The translations under genes were made by a program, and so were the position numbers. From Rhizaria sp. SCN 62-66 (Eukaryota > Rhizaria, unplaced), in contig MEDY01000049.1 of NCBI GenBank assembly GCA_001724265.1, positions 43,795-107,794 of the forward strand: a stretch of DNA of 64,000 nucleotides. Reading direction: 5' to 3'. The first letter of the stretch is position 1. Each line of letters starts with the position of its first letter. This document shows, in pieces, positions 11,401 through 21,987 of the stretch. The notes beneath the pieces were generated by a model. It saw only the letters and a list, made by a program, of their open reading frames with translations, made no database searches and was not told the origin of the DNA.

Positions 11401-14400
11401 GACGCCGTTTGCACTTGCCCCGCCACAGCCGCAGTCGCTTTCCCAACCGCAGTCGCGTTCTCAGTCACGCACGCAGTCGCCGACGCTGCAGTCGCGGTCA
11501 GCCCTGCTGCTGCCACCGCTGCACCCGAATGCAGCCTTCGCTTTGGGCAGCTCGAGTGCTGTGAGTAGCGATCCAATTCCTGCTGCTGCTGCTGACGCAA
11601 GTGGTTTAGCGGCGCTTGGCGGGCAATACGAGGTATTGGCGCTGCTGCGCCAGATTTTAGCCGCAACAACCGCGCTTGCCAACGCACCCACGCCCGCGGC
11701 AACCGCACCGGCTCCAGCACTAGCGCCTGCACCGGATGCGAGTACTGCCGGAGCGACTGCCAGCGGCCGTGAGCATGGAAGCAAGGATCGCGCTCGTGGT
11801 AACAACAGTGACCGTGACCGTGGGCATGACCGTGAGCATGACCGTGAGCATCGCCACCGCAGTGGCAGCAGCCGCAGTCACCGTGGCCACAGCAGCGGAG
11901 ACCGCCACAGGCAAAGCCGCAGCCGCAGTCGCAGTGGCCACGACCGCGACCGTGACCGTGAGCGCTATTACCGCGAACGCGGTGACCGTGAGCGCAATGA
12001 CCGTGAGCGACAGAGCCGACACGCAGCTCGCTCTCAGCAACCGCAGTCACCAGGCGTCGCTCAGCCCACAGGCGCAGCTGCTAAAGCAGCAGCAGACAAT
12101 GCCGCAACAACAACGCAAACGGGCACGGTCACGGTGCCTGCAGCGACTGCAGCAGGAAATACGCGTGCAAACACGACAGCGAGCGTGATGTCGACTGTGA
12201 TGCAACAGCTCTCAGCGCTCGCCGACGCCACGGCGCGTTCTGTAGCCGCCAGCGATCCGAATGCAGGCGTGAACGCCGCTCTGAGCACTGCTGCTGCTGC
12301 TGCTGCTGCTGCTGCGAACAGCCCCGACGCTCCTGCTGCAGACGCAACGGTTACTGCGAGCTCTGACGCAACGCAGGCTGATGCTGCAACAACGATTGAC
12401 CATGACGCTATTGTCGCAACGACCGATCAGTGTTTGGCTATACCCTTGTCTCCCCCGGCAGCGACGATTACACTTGCACACATCAACACCGGTGCCACTG
12501 ACACCGACGCAGCGGCAGTGGGAGCAGAGACGACTACAACTACGGCCGCCGCTACTGTCGGGACAGATGTCGCCGATGTTGTTGCTTCTCTCGAACCTTC
12601 GAGCGCAACTTCACCTGAAGATGGACCTGTGATCACAGCTGCAGAGTCCCTATTCGGCCCCGCTGCATCTGCGGCACTTGCAGCAGCGCCGTCCCTGCTG
12701 CTCTCTGAACTGCAAAAGCTCGTCACACGCTACAGCAACGCGAACGCTGGCGCGCGCGGGAGTGACGGATACACTGGCGGTGCGTATCTCGAAGAGATCC
12801 ACTCAGACCGCGACTCCGTCTCCGACAGCGACAGCTTCTGCTCGCTCCCGCCTCCCGACGCGGACGCCCACGACGGCGGCGACGCTGACGAGAGCAAAGA
12901 GACTGCGGGTGCGAGGCGCGGGCGTGACCGTCAGCAGCGCAGCGGCCGCTACAGCAACCGGTACCGCCGGCGCAGCCGCTACTACAGTAGCAGCAGCGAC
13001 AGTAGCACGACGGGCAGCAGCCGCGGTAGTGACAGTGACAGTAGCGACTCAAGCTCCAGCGCTAGCACGAGCGGGTCTGAGCGCAAGAGCAATAGCAATC
13101 GCGGCCGCAAGAGCAAGCGCGACCGCCGGCGCTCTAAGCGCAACGGTGACAAGAACAAGGACAAAGACGACGACGGCGCAAATCCTCCTGAGCAACAGGC
13201 CGGTGCTGCCGCCACAACAGAAGCAGCGAGTGCGAAGGAAGAGGCCTGCCAGGAGGGCGTGTTCACCCACCCCACGAACCTCAACGGCGTTGTCTTCATT
13301 GGCGGCATCGCCGACGCGCGTAACAAGGCCCGCAATCAGGCTCTTGGCATCGAGTACATCTGCAATCTCGCGCCGAACCAAGTGCCCAACTTCTTCCCGA
13401 CCGAATTCATCTACAAGTCCCTCGCACCGCCGTCTGACGGGCTCGTCGTGCGCACGTTCGAGGAGGTGCTCACGTTCATCGAGCTCGTCAAGGCCGCTAA
13501 GGGTAAAGTGCTCATCCACGACGACGCCGGCGTCGGCCGCGTGATGTGTCCCGTGTTGGCGTACCTGTGCAAGGAGTACAGCTTCACGTTGTTCGAGTCG
13601 TTCAAGTTCATCACTGCAAGGCGCAAGGAGTTCGACGTCCCACCGCCGCTGTGGCGCCAGATGGGCGACTGGGAGCTCGCTGCCCTGGGCTCATCCACCC
13701 TCGCAGACGTTGTGTTCGCGAAGCGCAAGCGCGCGATGGACGACGACGACGGCATCGTGGGGTTCATGTCCGCGCGGCAGGTCAAGGCGCTGATGGACGA
13801 GTACGAGAACTCTCTCGCCACGCTGCAGGTCAAGGTGCAGCAAATGGAGGTCGGCGCGCTGACGGTCTACTCGGAGCAGGAGCGCAGCCAGGGCGACGTG
13901 CGCGAGGCCATGGGCGGGTTTCTGACCGCGATCAGCTCCGTCGTTGCCGGTGTGTGCGCCGCGCTGGATGAGGACGACGAGAACGACCACGAAGCGAACC
14001 CCGGCAACAACGCCAACGCGAGCGGCGCGTTTGATGGCAGTGGCGCTGGGTTCAGAAGGGCCGCCTCAGTGACGGCCACCGCAGCCGCAGCTGCAGCAGC
14101 GGCGGTCACAGGCTCACCGCTGCGTCTCCCGTCCTATGGCGGCAACAGCGCGATGAGCGGCTTATCTTCGAACAAGGGCCGCTTGCTGTCACACGGCAAC
14201 TTCGAGACCGTGAGCAGCAGCAGCAGCACTGAGAGCACGCGCAGTCCGTACAAGATCTCGCTCTTTGCGCCGCCGGCCGGCACTGTGTCCTCTGCACCGG
14301 GGCAGCTCGGTGGCCAGAGCCCGGATGATGAAGCCTCGCCAATCGGCGACAGAATCAATGCCTCTGCTTCTTCCCCGATGGACTTTGAGGGCGGTGGCGT

Positions 14401-17400
14401 CCGACGCTTGCCAAGTGACAGCAGTGTCTTCAGCGACAGTGGCTTGGCTCTTGGCGCTGATGATGGCGACGGCGGCTGCTTTGTGTCGTACGAAGACGCA
14501 GATGGTGTCGTGCACACCATCAATGCTATGCAGTTTGACCCGGCCAATGCGTTCGCGAGGCTGCCCTCCGTGGCCGCTGCTGTTTCCCGGGGCGCGTCGC
14601 TGTCGGTGTCAAGCGCAGGGTCACTGCAGGCGCGTCTTCAGAGGCAGCAACAATCGATCTCGCCGAGCACCGCCACGCGCTCAGCGCTCAAGCCGAAGTC
14701 AGGCCGGGACAAGAGCAAAGAGACTAAGACCAAGACTGGTGATGACAGCGACGGCGACGATGGTGACGTTGATGATGCTGATGATGCCTACGGCGACGAC
14801 GATAATGATGAGCAAAAGCGCGACATTGATGAAGACGACGCGAACGATGACAGGAACACGATGCGTGGGTTTGCTTATGACTACGACTACAACGGCGTGA
14901 CTGTCGACGCTGACGCCGCAGATGCGCTGCCGACGTCACTGCTGCTTGCAATGCCGTGGCTGCTGACTGAGCGCAACAGCGCAGCGGCCGGTGCCGCGCG
15001 CGGTGACCAGACTCTGTCACGCGGGCAGAGCCAGGTCCGGTGGGCGGACGAAGTCAAGGGCGGCGCGAGCGACAGTGACCGCGAGCAGCCGCAGCAACAA
15101 CAGCAACAGCAGAGCGACTCACGTGGCCGTCTGAGTCGCCGCGAGCGCCGCGAGGCTGAACCTACTGCCAAGAAGAGTGAGAGCACCGCTGCCAATGTCG
15201 ACGACGACTTGGAGAGCCAGATGGCTGCTGTGGCAGAGGTCGAAGCCGCGACTCCACAGCTCGAGTTCCTCCGGCAGCTTTCTTCCGCGTTCTCATCTAG
15301 TACGGCCAGCGCGAGCGCGAGCTCGAGCACGGGCTCCGCGGCCGTTGCGTACAGTCCGTTCGCGGGCCCCGCCAGTTACCCGCCACCCCACAGTCTGCAC
15401 ATCCGTGCCGCGCCGACTGCCGGCCCCGGGTCCAGTCCGCTTCTCAAAGCCTCTGAGGCCGGAGACGGCACTGGCGGCGCTGCCGATGGGGGCGAGTTCA
15501 CACTGCCGCCGCCGAAGCTGCATTTCCAGGTTACCGCGCCCACTGGTGAAGTTGTAGCTGCATACGACACAAACGCCGCCAACGCCGGTAAGACTGCAGC
15601 TGAGTTGGCGCAGTCCCGCGCGCTAGGGAGCTCCCCGAATTCATCGGCCGCTGCGTCACCTTCGACTGGCGCGATGAGGCCGTCCATGGTGGAGCACGAC
15701 TTTTTCAAGCTGCCCGAGTCGAACGCGACAGCGCTGGATAACTTCAGCAGTGCACGACGCTCCTCGCAATCATCCCCCGCTGTTGCTGGCAATGCAAGCC
15801 CCAATCTGAACACCAACAGCAAGAATGCGAATGCTAAGGGTAACAAGGTCATCGCTATTGATCTTGACAAGCTTCCGTCACTCTCTGAGCTTAGTAGCAA
15901 TCACGGTAACGCTGGAACGAACACAGAAAGAGTCTCCAACATTGCTGCTGGTGACGACGATGGCGATGATGATATTGATGAGAAGGCAAAGCACGCGATT
16001 GCGGTCTTGTCTTCGAAGCTAAGCCGGCCCCGCGCCCGCGGTGCGTTGGGCGGACACAAGTCCAAGCTCGAGTCCTTTGTCGAGGAGGAAGAGGAGGACG
16101 CAAGTGAAAACGGCGAGGCCAGTGAAACAGGCAGTCGGTACGCCACACCGCGACTCACCGGTGCAGCTGGACCTTTGGGCTCAAGTCTCAAGGGCAACAG
16201 TGCGCCATCGAGTCAACTGAGCACGAGTACTCGAACTGCTGCTTCGTATAGCAACACAAACCCGTTTACACACCAGCGTCTCGCCGCGAATAGCAATGCC
16301 AACAACAAGGGCCCCACTAGCGCGTTCCCCTCTGCGCTCAGTCTCACCACAGATCCCGCTGCTGCCGCTGTCGTCCTTGCTCGCGCCTTCCCAGCCGCAT
16401 CCGGCGGCTCCGGTGCATTCACCGGTTTTATCGCCAGCATTGCTGCGCTCTCGGCCGCCGCCACCGCAGCCCGCGCCGCGTCGCGCCGCGACCTGCACTC
16501 GTTGCGCCGGTGCCAGCGCAGGCTCGCGCGCGCCGTTGCCGTTGCCGCGCTGGCGCACCGCGTCGGCCGTCAGGAGCGCGCACGCGCCGTCGCCGCCGTC
16601 GCCGCGGTGACGGTCGCGAGCGCGCAAGACGCTGTGGAGCACGAGGCCGCCGCGGCCGAGGCTGCGCGCGCCAACGAAGCCGCAATGGTCGCTACGGCGC
16701 GCGAGCGCGACAGGCGCATCGCGTTGGCTAACAGGACTGCTGCAGCGCAAGCAGCGGCGGCGCGCGTGGCCGCGGCGGCGGCGAACAAGCGCGAGGCAGC
16801 GCTGCGTGGTTCCGCAGCGGCGTTGCAGCTCGAGATGCAAGACGTCGTGTCGGCAGCAAACAAGCGCGAGCAAGATCTGTTGGCCGCGCTCGACTTCGCG
16901 CTGACCGAGAGCATGGCGCGCGAGGGCGAGATAATCAGTCAAGCCGCGTCTGCGCAGGCCGCGGCGGGCGGGCACAGCGCTAACAACGCGCGCGAGTATC
17001 TCGGCGTCGGCGGCGGGCTCGGCGACGACGACGACGGGGAGGCAACACACTGGTTCGACATCAACAACTCGAACAACGTCACGAGATCACGGCAGCCAAA
17101 GTTGAGCTCAGTCGCGACCGCGCCTGTCGTCACCGGCGGCAGCAACGATCTCAACCACCACAGAGAGCCGACGAGCCCCGCGCTGTCCCGCCACTCGTCG
17201 CACCACCGCCCGTCCGACGCTGCCGTGGCGGCGTACCCGCTGCACGCCTCGTCTCTACTGACGTCAGCGAACTTCCGCGCCGGCGCCGCCTGGGAACGCG
17301 CCTCGCTGTCCTCGCGTCGCTCTGCGCAGCTGTCCTCGGCCCACGGTCGTCTGGCCGCGGCGCTGGCGCGGCAGCGGCTGACGCACACGCGCCAGCTCCG

Positions 17401-19771
17401 CGAAGCGCAGGCCACGCTGGCGTGGGTGCTGCTTGTCTCGCACAGCGAGGACCGCCTCGGCACGCTTGCGCCGGGCGCCGCCGCGGAGGAGGCGGCCGCG
17501 ATCCGACGCAAGCTCGCAGTGGTCCTTGCCCGGCTTGTGGCCGAGACGAGGGCGATGGCCAGGGAGGGCGGGTTCCTTGCAGCGCCCGCTGCGGCTGCTA
17601 GCTACTACAAAACACACCTTGCGCTGAACCGTCAGCAAGGCATCGTGAATGGAAGCTCCAGCACTGCCCTCGCTATCATTGGCGAGAGCAGGGATGACAA
17701 TGACGATGCTATCATTACTCAGGCTGGCCTGCCTGCTGATGAGCTTGACATGGACGTCAAGTCTGTTTTGCTGCGACTTCTGCGCGCGCCGACGAACGAC
17801 GGCAACACCGACGCCGCTGCTGCAGCTGCCGCGGCCGCCGCAGCCGCCGACGCCGCGCACAGTCACTACGCGGCCGCGTTGCTTGCACAGCGCGAGTTGG
17901 CCACCGCGCGCTCTGACGCCGCAGCCGCTGCGTCCGCCGCCGCCGCACGCGAAGACCGTATGAAGCACGCCCACGCCGCGCTCGCTGCCGCGAAGGCCGC
18001 CGGCGAGCGGACACTGCGTGCGCAGTTACAAAAAGCTGCGGACGAGAAGGCCGCGCTTGAAGCCGAACTTACGCAGTACAAGGCGCGTCTGCTGCGGTCG
18101 CAACGACAGACCAAGGCCGCTGTGGAGGCGGCGACGGCCGCGCGCGCCGCAGTCGCCGCCGAGGCCGACGCCGTGGCTGCCGCGGCTGCGGGTCTCGCTG
18201 CACGATTTGAAGCTGCGGTCGCCCAGAGCAGCGAGACTGGCGACGGAATTGACCTCCACGACGCTGCTGCGGCCGACGCAGCTGCTGTTCGCGCCGCGGA
18301 GGCGGCCGCAGACACCGGGGCAACGCTCGCCGCGGATGCTGCTAGGGAGGCCGCCGCTGCAACTACTGCTGCCTCCGACGCCGCTGTTCTTGCAGCTCAG
18401 ACTGCAGCCTCCGTCTCTCGTAATAGTGCTACAACACAGCCAGACTCTGCTGTCGATGCCTCTGCGGCCGCTGCCGAGGACACCGCGACTGTCGCCGCGA
18501 CGACTGCCGCGGACGCAAGGGCTCTGGCGCAGCTCCACCACCACCACCGTGCCCTGCTCTCAGCGCTCGCCGCGACCAGCGCGCGCAACCTCAGCCAGGC
18601 CGCGTCCGCTGCGTCCGCCGTCGCCGCGCGCGACACCGCCCTGCGCAGCCTGCGCCGCGAAGTTGCCTCCAACGAGGCCCTTGTCGCGACTGCGGAGGCG
18701 CGCATTGCCAAGGCCGAGCGCGCACGTGCCCGCGCCACCGCGGAGCGCGTTGCCGCGGCGACGACGGCGCGCAGCGGGCTGGCCGGGATCGCCGAGGAGC
18801 GTGCGCGGCTGCAGCGCGGGCAGAACGCTCTGCTGGCGCAGTCGCGCGCGCAGGCCGCCGCGGCGCAGGAGCGCGAGACGGCGCTGATTGCGCGGCTGCG
18901 CGACACGGCGCGCGAGCGCGACGCGCTGCAGCTGCACGGCGAGTCCGCGCAGGCGTCGCTGCGGCGGGAGGCCACCGCGCGCGCGACGGCGCTCGAGGCC
19001 CGCGTGCGCGCGCTCGAGACGGACCTCGCTGACACCGTCGCGACTGCGGCGGACGCCGCGGCCGCACTGACGCTGCGCGTTGAGGCGGCTGAAGGCAAGC
19101 TCTCGCTCATGCGGCGCGCGCGCGGGTTCCTCGAGGGCGAGCGGCTTTGGCTGGGCGTAGAAGTCGCGGGCGAGACGCGCGCCAACGCGCGGCCTGGTCT
19201 GCGCGTCCTCGCCCTCGCGCGCGCGGGCCCCTGTCGCGAGGCTGGCGTCGAGCCCGACGACTACATCGTGTCGTGCAACGGCGTCGCGCTGACGCAGACG
19301 AGCGACATGGTCGCCATCGCGGCTTCCGCGTGGCCTGGCGACACCGTCTCTCTGCTCGTCGAGCGCAAGGTGCGCGGCGCGCGCGATCAATACGAGCCGC
19401 TGCTGTTCTCGATCAAGACGTGCTCGCGGTCGCTGCCGCACGCCGCGCTGGCGCACCTGGGCGAGATGGCGCGCGGCGCGGCGCTGAGCCCGGACGACGA
19501 CGCCGCGCTGGGGAGGTACTTGCGCGCCAACGCGGCCGCGGTCGCCAAACGCGTCGCGACGAGCCACGATGAGGGCGGCGCCGGTGCCGGCTCCGGCGCG
19601 AGGGCGGGGCAGCAACAGCACCAGTCGCAGGCTGGGAGCGCGCGTGACCGCAGCCGCGAGCGCCGGGGCAGTCGGGTCGGACAGCAGCAGCAACAGCAAC
19701 AACACGGAGCGGGTGATAGCAGCGGCTCGCCGCGGAGGAGGAGCTTATCGCGCATGGACGAAGGATTCTAA
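8438..19771 (+). CDS. giant low-complexity protein with inactive dual-specificity phosphatase fold and C-terminal PDZ domain
   Basis: This is one uninterrupted 3,777-codon frame (ATG 8438, TAA) with no intron and no UAG. Residues 1-1600 are Ser/Ala/Thr/Gln-rich. They include SQSP-type repeats (about 718-800) and an Arg/Ser/Asp/His block like SR proteins (about 1120-1200). A folded island at about 1607-1745 (VVFIGGIADARNKARNQALGI, then FEEVLTFIELVKAAKGKVLIH) matches a dual-specificity phosphatase domain. The signature HCxxGxxR is HDDAGVGR (1694-1701), so the catalytic Cys is Asp: a STYX-like pseudophosphatase. Residues about 2670-3555 are Ala/Arg/Glu-rich and probably coiled coil. Residues about 3570-3665 form a PDZ domain (WLGVEV, LARAGPCREAGVEPDDYIVSCNG). 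It is probably a scaffold; partners are unknown. Intrinsic disorder dominates. Confidence 0.7.
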   Translation: MSSREPMNNGSSPPHGPEPPPQTPLRPSGATLQQSSSSASAAHATAGPTASAAASESAFATPTQRHQASNSAHTSPESLALSDLSISSSALAFSPAQTPAAVSVQQQQQQQQQLHSHQQQRVGITQPGLMTLPLIAPARNSATYPTSTASVLPTAPAATIAASAATNAPGARTSGTLGVGDAGTDKLLFSRSRTRPVSATTPTHGFSANHTGGLSVAHTASAGGSAGSGSTTSAVDAASAVGPARLPALAVSAPHPQSQARSLSFSQSRSQPPQSIDSGTFSSGSSPAASLGHAMSTSGRTDPNATPRVAAAANAVASASAVRDAGATGEIGGDGDNATSLSLTRTRTRPPTAAAAAAVHGHSTAASSQPRAGAPATVTAVEPTSGADQAGFMVTPIDYHGLNRGAASSPRNNTTPHSNSVSSQSVNAVNAISPVAAAARRLPTLPPLSATPVPVQTAALPAANTALDAGCIASPSPSASANAAATAATGALGLPITRAFAPAPLALPATPSLPTLATGNSNSSAAGDAGAADADASASSGVSVESFTLTPLAIATRHANTAMNANTNTNTAAAPASATAASGATTARAPGADSGTNAAGDAIVVGARHRPTGASHIAVTAGAPEDNTSSRFPFNTHTSQAEAEEGEDGADLARARGAATGGTQRLRLTLNAGTGPIGADSHFTPQTAAATTTVANAWTMTGTGQARTGDAEHTDRLQRAQSQSPPPRAFRSQSPAAVSPAAVTQRTQSPQNGRSQSPMHTVRLLSPVAGHTSRSQSPVIAARSPSPAVGVVRSRSPPVRPPRPSVAAAVARTTRATSPTTTAARPAAHAAVGCSDNDGAGDDDGVNGSDKTAQSDGVTAQGGLTQGEDARPSPWLRSDSPETGVYDYTLAYLRQSDAAATPTATAALAAAPQTAGLPLLPPAAVNSIATGASYGSSSSLSLSTTNSNPALSGSSSLIPVASLANAVDSGAAASPAVVPLSFLTTPATTPFALAPPQPQSLSQPQSRSQSRTQSPTLQSRSALLLPPLHPNAAFALGSSSAVSSDPIPAAAADASGLAALGGQYEVLALLRQILAATTALANAPTPAATAPAPALAPAPDASTAGATASGREHGSKDRARGNNSDRDRGHDREHDREHRHRSGSSRSHRGHSSGDRHRQSRSRSRSGHDRDRDRERYYRERGDRERNDRERQSRHAARSQQPQSPGVAQPTGAAAKAAADNAATTTQTGTVTVPAATAAGNTRANTTASVMSTVMQQLSALADATARSVAASDPNAGVNAALSTAAAAAAAAANSPDAPAADATVTASSDATQADAATTIDHDAIVATTDQCLAIPLSPPAATITLAHINTGATDTDAAAVGAETTTTTAAATVGTDVADVVASLEPSSATSPEDGPVITAAESLFGPAASAALAAAPSLLLSELQKLVTRYSNANAGARGSDGYTGGAYLEEIHSDRDSVSDSDSFCSLPPPDADAHDGGDADESKETAGARRGRDRQQRSGRYSNRYRRRSRYYSSSSDSSTTGSSRGSDSDSSDSSSSASTSGSERKSNSNRGRKSKRDRRRSKRNGDKNKDKDDDGANPPEQQAGAAATTEAASAKEEACQEGVFTHPTNLNGVVFIGGIADARNKARNQALGIEYICNLAPNQVPNFFPTEFIYKSLAPPSDGLVVRTFEEVLTFIELVKAAKGKVLIHDDAGVGRVMCPVLAYLCKEYSFTLFESFKFITARRKEFDVPPPLWRQMGDWELAALGSSTLADVVFAKRKRAMDDDDGIVGFMSARQVKALMDEYENSLATLQVKVQQMEVGALTVYSEQERSQGDVREAMGGFLTAISSVVAGVCAALDEDDENDHEANPGNNANASGAFDGSGAGFRRAASVTATAAAAAAAAVTGSPLRLPSYGGNSAMSGLSSNKGRLLSHGNFETVSSSSSTESTRSPYKISLFAPPAGTVSSAPGQLGGQSPDDEASPIGDRINASASSPMDFEGGGVRRLPSDSSVFSDSGLALGADDGDGGCFVSYEDADGVVHTINAMQFDPANAFARLPSVAAAVSRGASLSVSSAGSLQARLQRQQQSISPSTATRSALKPKSGRDKSKETKTKTGDDSDGDDGDVDDADDAYGDDDNDEQKRDIDEDDANDDRNTMRGFAYDYDYNGVTVDADAADALPTSLLLAMPWLLTERNSAAAGAARGDQTLSRGQSQVRWADEVKGGASDSDREQPQQQQQQQSDSRGRLSRRERREAEPTAKKSESTAANVDDDLESQMAAVAEVEAATPQLEFLRQLSSAFSSSTASASASSSTGSAAVAYSPFAGPASYPPPHSLHIRAAPTAGPGSSPLLKASEAGDGTGGAADGGEFTLPPPKLHFQVTAPTGEVVAAYDTNAANAGKTAAELAQSRALGSSPNSSAAASPSTGAMRPSMVEHDFFKLPESNATALDNFSSARRSSQSSPAVAGNASPNLNTNSKNANAKGNKVIAIDLDKLPSLSELSSNHGNAGTNTERVSNIAAGDDDGDDDIDEKAKHAIAVLSSKLSRPRARGALGGHKSKLESFVEEEEEDASENGEASETGSRYATPRLTGAAGPLGSSLKGNSAPSSQLSTSTRTAASYSNTNPFTHQRLAANSNANNKGPTSAFPSALSLTTDPAAAAVVLARAFPAASGGSGAFTGFIASIAALSAAATAARAASRRDLHSLRRCQRRLARAVAVAALAHRVGRQERARAVAAVAAVTVASAQDAVEHEAAAAEAARANEAAMVATARERDRRIALANRTAAAQAAAARVAAAAANKREAALRGSAAALQLEMQDVVSAANKREQDLLAALDFALTESMAREGEIISQAASAQAAAGGHSANNAREYLGVGGGLGDDDDGEATHWFDINNSNNVTRSRQPKLSSVATAPVVTGGSNDLNHHREPTSPALSRHSSHHRPSDAAVAAYPLHASSLLTSANFRAGAAWERASLSSRRSAQLSSAHGRLAAALARQRLTHTRQLREAQATLAWVLLVSHSEDRLGTLAPGAAAEEAAAIRRKLAVVLARLVAETRAMAREGGFLAAPAAAASYYKTHLALNRQQGIVNGSSSTALAIIGESRDDNDDAIITQAGLPADELDMDVKSVLLRLLRAPTNDGNTDAAAAAAAAAAAADAAHSHYAAALLAQRELATARSDAAAAASAAAAREDRMKHAHAALAAAKAAGERTLRAQLQKAADEKAALEAELTQYKARLLRSQRQTKAAVEAATAARAAVAAEADAVAAAAAGLAARFEAAVAQSSETGDGIDLHDAAAADAAAVRAAEAAADTGATLAADAAREAAAATTAASDAAVLAAQTAASVSRNSATTQPDSAVDASAAAAEDTATVAATTAADARALAQLHHHHRALLSALAATSARNLSQAASAASAVAARDTALRSLRREVASNEALVATAEARIAKAERARARATAERVAAATTARSGLAGIAEERARLQRGQNALLAQSRAQAAAAQERETALIARLRDTARERDALQLHGESAQASLRREATARATALEARVRALETDLADTVATAADAAAALTLRVEAAEGKLSLMRRARGFLEGERLWLGVEVAGETRANARPGLRVLALARAGPCREAGVEPDDYIVSCNGVALTQTSDMVAIAASAWPGDTVSLLVERKVRGARDQYEPLLFSIKTCSRSLPHAALAHLGEMARGAALSPDDDAALGRYLRANAAAVAKRVATSHDEGGAGAGSGARAGQQQHQSQAGSARDRSRERRGSRVGQQQQQQQHGAGDSSGSPRRRSLSRMDEGF

Positions 19772-20419
19772 CGCCACTCTGGTTTAATAACATGTTTCAA
19801 TTCACTTTATTTTTTACTGATACCTAGAGTATTGACTATATACACCGAATACTATGTTTGATTCAAACTTCGTTTCGCTTAGGTGCGGTACGCGGACGGT
19901 TTGCACGATGGCAGAATGACTAACCGTATGTACACAATGTATTACAACTACTGATGCATGTTTTAGTTTTCAAGTTCCGTGCGCCTCGGCCGCCTTTTTA
20001 TACTTTTTTAACGACTGGACGAACCATCCCGTCCCAAATCGCCTACAGTCCAGTTAATTACGGAACAAGATCACTTTTCCGATGCGAAATCAGTTGAATT
20101 AGTACGCACTACCTAGTTGATTATCTAGATAAGCTTTTATACACAGAAAATACATAGTATTTATTCTGAAATCAACTCAAATTAATTTCCACCACGAATG
20201 ACTTTTGCTCGGTCAGCAGAGAAATAGCGCTTGTGGCCAGAACGAATGTCCAGACTAAACAGGTTGATAGTCGTCAAACGTGAATAATATTGCAGTCACC
20301 AATATGAACCAACTTAAACTTATATATATTATTTTATCATTTCTCTTAGATCACTTTGACAGACACTCTGCAGAGACGACGAATCTCCCAACCAAGTGCC
20401 ACGTCCTCCCTCTTCGACG
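19772..20419. other. intergenic, 648 nt
   Basis: AT-rich spacer between the giant PDZ gene and the ankyrin gene. It includes 3' flank sequence and a probable promoter. No open frame or RNA gene is supported. Confidence 0.5.
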
Positions 20420-21544
20420 ATGCTTTCGAACGCGAATAACCTTGGACGCAGTGGTCCTGGCTCAATGTCCCCGCCTGGCCCGCACACGCCAGCTGCTAAC
20501 TTTACGCCCTTTGACGACCGCGTGCTGAACCGGCACTGGGAGATGCGCGCCGTGGACCACCCTGGCTCTGCTGGCCTGGGCAGCAGCTTGCCTGTGAGCA
20601 ACAGCGAGCTCACTGTCGCGCACCTGCACCGCGCCGCGACCTGCGGCGACCTCAACACTATAATCCGCTGCCTCACCAACGACGACGTGCGCAAGGCTAT
20701 CAACACTCCCGACCACGGCGGCGCTACGGCGCTGAGCCACGCTGTGTTCAAGGACGCGGAGTGGTGCGTCGCCGCCTTGCTTAACGCGCGCGCCGACCCC
20801 AACGTAAAGCTCAGCGACGGCCGCACCGCGCTGCATGTCGCGGCGTACTACAACAAGACGGGCGCGCTGAAGCGGCTGCTGCAGAATCCGATGACGCGCA
20901 CGAGCGAGATCAACTTCCCCGTCAAGCCGATGCTCAACGCGAGCATGATCTTCTCCCGCAACGGCGTCCTGATGGGCACGCCGCTGCACTTCGCCGCTGA
21001 GAAGAGCCGCTCGGAGGCGTTCCTTATGCTTGTTAAGGCCGGCGCGGACGCGGCTGTGGTGACGTTTGGGGGGGAGACGGCCCTGCACGTTGGTTGCCGC
21101 TCGCATGTGAGCGCGGAGGGGTTGTGGGAGTTGTTGTGGGCGACCAAGACGCGCATGGCGCGCGAAGACGACGCTGCTGTCGCATACAGCAACAGCGTTA
21201 TGACAAATGACCGCAACAATAGCAGCAACAACGCTGACGACGAAAGCAGCACCAGTGCTGGCAAAAGCGAGGGTTGCGAGAGCAGTCCTGCTGAGGGTGC
21301 GGTGAAGCCTGAGAGCAACAACTGCGAGTCAACGGCTGGGGCTGTAACTGCGTCTGCGCCTGGGGCTGATGCTGAAGCAGTGGCGGACTGCGCCGAGACA
21401 CATGAGGCACGTGGTATGACCGACACTGATGCCGGTACTCGGGACAACGCAGAGATTGTGTCTTAGACAGCTGCAGTTACTTCGCCGGCGAAGGTTGTGC
21501 ATGAGAGCGCTCTCTGTGAGGAGGAAGAAGAAGCCGGGGTTTGA
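20420..21544 (+). CDS. ankyrin-repeat protein with UAG followed by 25 further codons
   Basis: ATG 20420 opens a protein with about four ankyrin repeats (residues about 65-235): LHRAATCGDLNTIIRCL, GGATALSHAVFKDAEWCVAAL, DGRTALHVAAYYNKTGALKRLL and GTPLHFAAEKSRSEAFLMLV. A short ETALHVGC piece follows. The C-terminus is acidic and Ala/Ser-rich. TAG at 21464-21466 follows TRDNAEIVS. Continuing gives 25 codons of similar GC-rich coding character, including a Glu run, to TGA at 21542-21544. Since UAG reads as sense elsewhere in the window, I place the end at the TGA; otherwise the end is 21466. Ankyrin repeats mediate protein binding, and the specific role is unknown. An in-frame GTG upstream (20396) is not used. 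Confidence 0.65.
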
Positions 21545-21987
21545 ACTCTAAACAGGGTTTAACTTGTGCCAAATTTGAAATTTTGAAGTTTGTCGCGTTT
21601 ATATGATGCGATACCTCGGGCCAGTTTAATTCGCATATTTGAATGCGACGTTTCTTCTTCCTTAGTCACTGTTTTTTTATTTGGGTTGAGAGATGCGACC
21701 AGATATTCAATTGCGTAAATAAATTATTTGATTGTGAGAATCTTACAAACGTATTTTTTAACTGAAACGTGCATGTACAAAGTTTAATAATTGAGATATG
21801 AAAGACGTCTGTATAAATATTGAAGCATAGCTGCAGACTAGTTAAAGATAGGGTTCACGAAATAGTCAATGTTAATCATCAATGTTAATCGTAATAATGA
21901 GAATAAGGAGAGGATAATTATTTTAATATCTTGCTAAATAACAGACTGGCTGTCAATGGTTGCAACAACAAAATGATACGAGTGAAA
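21545..21987. other. intergenic, convergent 3' flanks
   Basis: This 443-nt, strongly AT-rich stretch separates two convergent genes. AATAAA occurs near 21718 on the + strand and may serve the ankyrin gene. Nothing else is seen. Confidence 0.5.
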
